In this document: positions 57,774-64,000 of the stretch, one piece after another
Layout: every line of letters begins with the position of its first letter
How positions within the stretch are numbered: position 1 is the first letter of the stretch
The notes under the pieces: generated by a model
Seen by the model: only the letters and a program-made list of their open reading frames with translations
The model's database searches: none
What the model was told of the DNA's origin: nothing
Translations under genes and position numbers: made by a program
Assembly: GCA_031002005.1 (NCBI GenBank)
Contig: CM061921.1
Span: forward strand, 130,432,036-130,496,035
Source: Vandiemenella viatica
Lineage: Eukaryota; Arthropoda; Insecta; Orthoptera; Morabidae
DNA: 64,000 nucleotides
Reading direction: 5' to 3'

Positions 57774-59159
57774 CAGGTGTAAATTAAAAGGGCAACACCC
57801 AGACAGGAATTGTGGAATTTTAGGAAACTTTGTAGGTATATCCAGGATCATACCCAGAAGAAATGAAAACAAATTTAAATAGATCAGACTAAGGTTATTA
57901 CCTTTAGATACAGTTGTAATTAATAAGTGTGCCCACCTTGAGCATCTATACATTCGTGGATCCTTCCCAGCATTGAATCAATAAGAGTTCGGATGTCTTC
58001 TTTAGGTATGTCTCACTACACCTGTAGGTGTAATGCAGTCAGTTGGTTGCACAGTTTGTGCTGGATGACCATGTGATTTAATATGTCTAATACTGGCATC
58101 TCAGACATGCTCTGCTGGGGATAAATCTGGGGACCGTGCAGTCCAAATTGTGATCGTAAACCCTTGTACGGCTTGTGTTCTGATGGCCATATTATGAGGA
58201 CAGGAATTATCCTGTTGGAAGATGCGATTTGGATGGTGGACATGAAGGGTGACACAATAAGGTGCAGCACCCCGTCCACATAGTGGTGGGCTGTCATTGT
58301 GCCTTCATCAACAACCAACTCAGTCCTGCTGTCGAAACTGATTGTCCCCAAAACATGACACCAGTGGCTGAACCTGTGTGACGTTCTGAAATTACAGTAA
58401 GGTAAGACGTTTGTCTACACCTGCGTACGTGTTATCGAATATCACTTTGACGTAAACAGAATCGAGACACATCTTTAAACACACACGAACACAATTCACG
58501 TGTCTATTTGCATTTTGCATTACACCAGGTTAGACGATGCTGGCAATTAAATCAGGTTAATGGAACATATTGCGTTGGGGTCAGAGAGTGTAATCCAGCT
58601 TCAAGCAATTGGTTTACAATCGTCCAGGGGTGACTCTCTCTGTAACCACTGCTTGGATCTGGCCTGCAGTCACCCGCCTGCCAGCAACAGCCACCCGACA
58701 CAATTTGGCGGTCTTCACGTGCTGCTGTTCTTCTGTATGGACCTATGCCTGCTCTAGGAGTACTAGAGCATTCTTTAATCCACTGTGTAACAAGTCTGTA
58801 TACTGATATTGCACTATTGCCAATCCTTCTGGAGATTTCACGACATGATGCACCCATTTCAAACACGCCAATTCTCCTACCTCTCTCACAGTAAGTTAGA
58901 CACTCTTCGCCTTGGCATACTTGGTCAACAAGAACTTTTGGACACAAAAGTGTCATGTTATACCACACTGTTCACCACTCATACGCTAAAAAACATAGCA
59001 ATTTTGTATAGTAAATAGCTCCATAATTCTCATAATGTTACATGTAAAACTTACAATCTTTTAATCATTTAATACTCTTTATATCGGAATTATTGGAGCC
59101 AAATTTTGTTAATTTATCACAAATCCATCTAGGCTTTACACTTTTAATTTCTGCCCGTG
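57774..59159 (-). mobile_element. Tc1-like transposon, degraded
   Basis: TA-bordered ends with imperfect inverted repeats: caggtgtaaattaaaagggc on the left and, reversed, cacgggcagaaattaaaagt on the right. Length 1386 bp, near the family norm. It encodes the remnants of a Tc1 transposase on the minus strand. Confidence 0.75.
57950..58968 (-). pseudogene. Tc1-like transposase remnant
   Basis: The N-terminal DNA-binding region is at 58552-58968: LTYCERGRRIGVFEMGASCR and EISRRIGNSAISVYRLVTQW, a helix-turn-helix typical of Tc1. Part of the catalytic domain follows: GTISFDSRTELVVDEGTMTA, HHYVDGVLH (58016-58351), then in other frames a QQDN-like stretch and RSPDLSPAEHV (family: IFQQDNARPHTA, SPDLSPIEH). 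Frameshifts and a shortened middle remove activity. Confidence 0.8.
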
Positions 59160-59930
59160 TATATTAGAAAAAAATTGAATACTCTGAAAATCATTCGCAA
59201 TAAAGGATGGAATAGACACATTATCAACTGATATTAGTGAATAAATAATTTAAATAGAATAAAAAATCTTGCAAACGGAGCCATATCAGTATCAATTTTT
59301 CCCCTTATTAACGCCTTGTCCGTGTCCAAGCGTAGGCGTTTATCATTGTTAGATGTTTAGTTCTCCATAACAAAGTCTGGGTAGATGAACTGATGTGGTT
59401 TCCCGTTTTCTTCCCCAATGTGATAGTGTTCTTAGGTGCTTTTGTAAGGTGTATGACTGTGATAGCGTCTGTTTTCGGTATAGAGTGTTGTTTGTGTTGT
59501 GGATGAGAGATGAAAGAAGTGAGAAGGTAAACTCGATGCCACCCCATTCGGGCCTACAATTCCGAACGATACCAATAGCACCGCCAGGCTTGACGTTCAC
59601 ATCCGATGGACGAATTATCTGGTCATGGTGGTCTGCTCGGAGGGGATGAGGTGAGGGGTGGGAGCAAGGGGAACATGGCCTTGATCCGCCAGTTGAGCGT
59701 GAGTAGGGTATAACATTTTCCAGCTATTTCACCCGCGCTGACTTTTGCGTAAGTAGTCATACGTTTGCCTTTTGTTTTTCAAGTAGCAAAGAATAAATGT
59801 TTGTAATGTAGTAAATTAGATTCTACATTTTCGTTACGCTTATTGTAGTGTTAATCTTTGGTGTAGTGGTTTTATTAACATTTTCCTTTTATACTAACGT
59901 ACTATATTCCAGAAAACTGAACAGCTAAGT
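59160..59930. other. No supported gene
   Basis: Overlapping ORFs at 59308-59649 on both strands show no known motif, although the region 59520-59600 is locally GC-rich. Unassigned. Confidence 0.3.
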
Positions 59931-59934
59931 CTAC

Positions 59935-60135
59935 ATCTACATCTTAACTCTATATTCCGAAATAACATCCAGATCGCGCTGAATTTCTAAGCAATCGACA
60001 TAGCACTTTACTTGCCTACAGATAAGTGTATCGTCAGCAAACAATCGCAACCAGAAATTAACGTTGTCACCGAGATCTTCCTTGAGGAACGCCCGAAGTA
60101 ATATCTAGCATAGGCTTCCCCGTCAACAAGTAACG
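59935..60135 (-). mobile_element. Fragment of the CR1/jockey-like LINE seen at 7385-9200
   Basis: Shares catcatcagcaaacaatcgc-type sequence (here gtatcgtcagcaaacaatcg), attaacgttgtcacc and cttgaggaacgcccgaagta with 8100-8300 of the first copy. About 40 bp present there are missing here between those blocks. Confidence 0.8.
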
Positions 60136-60650
60136 ATAGTTACAAAGTAAAAAAAAAAAAAATCTAAATAAAAGTCCAAAGGATGGAATTTTTATCTGAA
60201 ATGTAGTATGTCTATGGCGCCTGTCAGTTCTCAGTACCAACTAATTATCGTATAGTGCTCCGTTCCCCATTCACGTAGAGTCCTTAGATATACAACAGAT
60301 TTCCAGCTAGAACATAAGCTTTAAAACTGTGAAAACCTCATTCAAATTGGTTCCCTAGTTTTTGCTTGATGCATGGATAAAGGACAGACAGACCCAGAAA
60401 GATTTTTTGTGGTATTGATAAAAGAATTGCTTGATGTAATAGACCGAAACTAAGAATATTAGCTGGCAAAGCTTTTATTTGTTGCGAAATATATATCTAA
60501 GTGCTAATTTATACTAGTCGATATTTTGAAAATAATTGATAGGTGTAAAAATTTCGAATAGAGTTTAATGTTAGAAGAACCAACACATGAAAGCCACTAT
60601 TAAACAAACCTCAGAAAACTATACTGGAGATGCATCACGTATTTAGCGTT
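60136..60650. other. No recognised feature
   Basis: AT-rich, with an A-run near 60150. Confidence 0.35.
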
Positions 60651-60654
60651 TTTT

Positions 60655-60860
60655 CGCCGTTTAGGAATTTGAGGGAGCGGAGGTGCCGATGTCAAGGAAC
60701 TGAAAATAAATCAGACATGGCCTCTTAAGAGGAATTATCCCTGCATTCCCCTGCAGTGATTTCGGGAAACCATGGAATCTGGATGGCCAGATGGGGATTC
60801 GAGCCGCATCCTTCCAAATGCGAGGCCAGAGCGTTACCGCTCACCCATCACGCTCGGTCC
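60655..60860 (-). mobile_element. SINE family A, copy 8
   Basis: On the minus strand: head ccgagcgtgatgggtgagcg, B box cggctcgaatcccc, a body shortened by about 10 bp in the tttgggtttt block, and an eroded tail. Confidence 0.8.
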
Positions 60861-61738
60861 CGGATATAGTTTCTTCACGGGTTAAACTGGATCATTGCTG
60901 ACGATTACAGTACTGAAACTTAGGCCTCTACCCTTGTCAACCCAACATTTCTCCAATCACGAGCAACATGAATCCGGCTTCAACACCAAGTGAACACCTG
61001 TATTTCGTAAAAATAGGTTTTACCTTGCCCTCCTGAAATATTACAAGACTCAGGGTCGTATTTAAGATGTGTAGATCCTTGGGCTGAACCTGTGATGTGC
61101 GCCCTCCCCTGCAAATATTTTGAAATTCAGCCTAGCATTTTATAACAATTTTCTAATCAAAAACATAAAATAAACATTTGAAATTTATTATTAAATTGTA
61201 GAATATTTTACTACATCATATATAGAATTGTTGAGATAAAAATGAAAAGAATTGAAAATCATTAAGGTATTGACCTATTCAATACAATTTATTAACATCG
61301 CTCTGAACAATTATAGAAGAAAAAGAATGCGAAGATGGGATTTATGTCCATGTTGCCAAATTTGTTAAAATCAATATTTCATTTTTTTTTTAAATAAACG
61401 AACATACAAGAAAAAAAAAAGAAGATACAAAAATAAGAAACAAGCAAATTCTGTTTTTGTATTGCCGGCTAATGGGCTGCAGCATAGATAGCCTATGCCT
61501 AAATGCGGTCTCATAATCGTTCGAAAATACTCAAATAATTACAAATTTTTAATAAAATAATTATTATAATTGCGCAGACGAACTTTCAATAACTGTCCTT
61601 CCCGTAAATATTTTTATAAAAATATTTATAGTGACTGTGTACCACTGCAGTGTATGATAAAGTTTGAAGAAATAAAAATCAAGATCAGATAAGAGATAAA
61701 AAATGAAGACTGGTTTATTAGGATTGCAACATGTGTTT
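60861..61738. other. No recognised feature
   Basis: AT-rich spacer with A/T homopolymers around 61381-61430. Confidence 0.35.
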
Positions 61739-61985
61739 ACCGAGCGTGGTGTGTGAGCGGTTAACGCTCTGGCCTCGCATTCGGGAGGACGTGGGTTCTA
61801 ATCCCCGTCCGGGCATCCAGATTTGGGTTTTCCATGGTTTCCCCAAATCACTCCAGTCGAATGCCGGGATGCTACCTTCAAAAGGCCATGGCCAGATTCC
61901 TTCCCGTTCCTTGACCCCCAATCCCATCCCGCCTCTAATGACCTCACCGTCGACGAGGCGTAAAGCCATATGTAAAAAAAAAAAG
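61739..61985 (+). mobile_element. SINE family A, copy 9
   Basis: Head accgagcgtggtgtgtgagc, B box gggttctaatcccc, complete body, tail caccgtcgacgaggcgtaaa, then poly(A). Well preserved. The target duplication is not clear. Confidence 0.88.
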
Positions 61986-62578
61986 AAGTTTTTACTTTCA
62001 GTACTTGCCTTGAGATGAACGCGTGGTGTTTCTTATCTCCTCAGTGACAAACACATATCTATACTGAAGAGTGAAATGCGATGACATTCATTATCTATGA
62101 GCTCGAGAGGCCAATTGCAGAAACATTTGCATAATGTAATTTTTATTGGGTTATTTAACATTGATTTTCATGATGTAGTTACATTTTGTTTACATACTGT
62201 GGGATACGGTGCGTCCATGACAGATTTTTGCACTTATCGCAAGAATTTATAATTTTTCAGAGTTTTTGCAGTAAGATAAAATGTTTAAGATAAGCATAGT
62301 TGTATTTTTTGAGGGAACATAGAAATATGAATAGTGCACAGTTGTATAGGAATTCCGAACACGAGGTGGCTATAGCCTATAGTGATGGTAGCCTTAACTA
62401 ATAGTGCAAGGGCTTATGAGAGACCAATAAAACATGGACTTCCTCTAAAACAGAGAGTGATACCTTCAATTGGTATTTCCTCTGATTTCGGTAATCTGAA
62501 AAAAAAAAAAAAAAAATTATTTCCAGTCGCGTACTATCAGACGAGAAGAAACGGCAAAGTGGCACGAAAGGGGGCCCA

Positions 62579-62999
62579 ATGCAGACCGGAACTGTGACTA
62601 ACATTTTAAGATATCCTCAGTGGCATTCCGGTGAATCAACAGCCTGGTATCAATTTGTTTCTACTACAGGAAGCTTCGGCGAGAAGTTGCAAGCGGTGGA
62701 ACTTACTATCTTCCAGTACAACAGAGTCCCGCAGAGTTCTTACCAAAACTTTTATGTTTGTTTCAAGTGACGACCAATGGTGCGTAGGAAGAAGACTATC
62801 TCTAAGAAGGGGAAACGGAAGAAGGATTGAGCTGTGGGCATTAGTTTCTGCGGTGGAGCATTCAATTCCTGAAGCTCACCTAGAGCAGGTGTTTACAGAA
62901 ACGTCCAACGACCAGCTGACCCGCTTGCTTGCGTCAACACTTGGCGACACCGCTACACACAGCAGGAAGGAGTGCCTGGTCTACGGGGGCGTCCATTAA
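62579..62999 (+). other. Two overlapping unassigned ORFs
   Basis: An ATG-started 63-codon ORF (MQTGTVTNILRYPQWHSGES...) and an overlapping 122-codon frame starting at GTG and running to 62999. The area is less AT-rich than its surroundings. No motif is recognised and neither frame shows a splice context. They may be chance ORFs or a broken gene. The second ends right where a MITE-like end begins (ggggcgtccattaattacg at about 62987). Confidence 0.2.
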
Positions 63000-63677
63000 T
63001 TACGCGAGCTGTTTTTCGGAAACCTGGATCCCCCTGTAGTGAGAATTGGGAGTTTTTGTCATATACACACGTCTTCTCGCCTCGACTGCCTGCTTAAAAA
63101 CTGCTCTCCAAGGGAACGTTAGTTGGCTAATCTTTAGTCGACTAGTTATAGAATAAAAGGGTATTCCCGAGTTGAAGTATTCTTCTCTTGTGAATTACAA
63201 ACATCCCATATTCTCATGGTACCCTATTTTCTCTCGGATTTCACTGAAACTTTTTTATCGTATAGTCTGATTTATTTGGAATCTTTTTAGCTATGACAAA
63301 TTTCCTCGTTAGTTTGCTTGTCTGAGTTAAAAAAATTTAAAAGTCACACTTGGTGATCAAGCTTCGATACCAAGATCCCGTTTTTCTCCCATTAAATCTG
63401 GAATTACTGCTAAACTGTTATATTATTATTATTAAATGAATTTTTCTCTCTCATTTAAACCTACTTTTATCTTCCTAGCTCTTTTATTTGAAAAGTTCGA
63501 ATTCTTTATATTTTAAATATCTACTTAAATAGAATTTTAAGAGCATACAAAATACACCTTAAAATGATCGTAATATTATGCTTTGTTAGTGGAAATGAAT
63601 GCAACAAAATTCATTATGTCTGAAATACAACCTTATTTGAATCTTATGTCTATTACGAAAATGATTTAAAATCAATT

Positions 63678-63877
63678 TAAAAAGTGCTTTACTGTTAAGA
63701 AAATGGTTATAAAAGTTCTTTACTATACGACAATGTGAGATTGGCCCCTTTCTAAATGGTTTTTCCAAGATAATGGATACATGACAAGGTATGTTCATAG
63801 CCGAAAAGTGCGTTATTATTATGAAAATGATTATAAAAGTTATTTTCTATACGAATTATGTGTAATAGGCCTCTTTA
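63678..63877. repeat. Direct repeat, two copies of ~75 bp
   Basis: Units at 63678-63752 and 63803-63877 share aaaagtgcKttaNtNtta, gaaaatgRttataaaagtt and ctatacgaN, about 125 bp apart. The rest of 63000-64000 is unassigned and ends in C-runs. Confidence 0.6.
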
Positions 63878-64000
63878 GGGAAGACAATAGATGTATAACA
63901 ATCTGGTGGGACTCTCTCCCTCCCCCCCCCATGGTGAGATCTTGAGGGACCTCCCCTCCCCCCTGCTGACTACCTCTCCTGGTTACAAGGGCGGGACCTT

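Noticed and set aside
59308..59649. Overlapping ORFs on both strands
   Set aside because: No motif; three mutually overlapping frames without codon or splice support.
1..64000. CRISPR array, rRNA genes, bacterial operons, ribosome binding sites
   Set aside because: Nothing of the kind is visible; the splice sites, SINEs, LINEs and hAT elements show this is animal nuclear DNA.
1..64000. LTR retrotransposon or endogenous virus
   Set aside because: No long terminal direct repeats, primer-binding site, protease or envelope motif was seen. All RT sequences are of the non-LTR type.

Overview
The window looks like nuclear DNA of an insect. It is AT-rich, almost gene-free, and packed with decayed transposable elements. 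The non-LTR retrotransposon families (RTE/CR1-like and I-clade) and the tRNA-headed SINEs, together with large hAT elements, resemble what I associate with big polyneopteran genomes such as Orthoptera and allies. That placement rests on resemblance only and no species is claimed. Only two host genes can be supported: the last exon of a NRF-6-like acyltransferase (3761-3910, +) and a sulfiredoxin gene on the minus strand (17234-18973).

Layout. 180-3199: degraded RTE-like LINE, with a second scrap at 4590-4785. 3761-3910: acyltransferase last exon. 5.5-11.8 kb: SINEs, a small hAT MITE, a CR1-like LINE remnant, an RT scrap and a TA-flanked TIR element. 16059-17087: long-TIR MITE with TTAA ends, lying just 3' of the sulfiredoxin gene. 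20.6-22.0 kb: a SINE split by a hAT element. 22.2-23.9 kb: two large inverted-repeat elements, one with tRNA-like modules. 24342-27317: nested hAT elements with 8-bp target duplications, carrying a fold-back insertion. 28-33.5 kb: SINEs, a MITE and an RTE-like LINE. 34273-40570: nearly full-length I-clade LINE with target-site duplications. 41290-48957: a 7.7-kb hAT element holding several nested insertions. 49-50 kb: two SINEs. 50.7-57.1 kb: a second, divergent I-clade LINE on the minus strand, its gag-like ORF split by a PIF/Harbinger-like MITE. 57774-59159: Tc1-like element. 59.9-62 kb: CR1 scrap and SINEs. The last 2 kb hold nothing assignable except a short direct repeat.

The most informative relationships are these. 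(i) One SINE (30102-30314) and the I-clade LINE (34273-40570) share a 3' tail, which points to a SINE/LINE retrotransposition partnership. (ii) The two I-clade LINEs, compared with each other, show that the first one's ORF1 has a frameshift and a real C-terminal extension. (iii) Two fold-back families share a hammerhead-ribozyme-like core whose stem II changes on both sides. (iv) The sulfiredoxin gene reads as a three-exon gene except for one frame break at the start of its last exon.

Limits: all family calls come from reading motifs, TIRs and target duplications by eye. Ends given without a target duplication are approximate.
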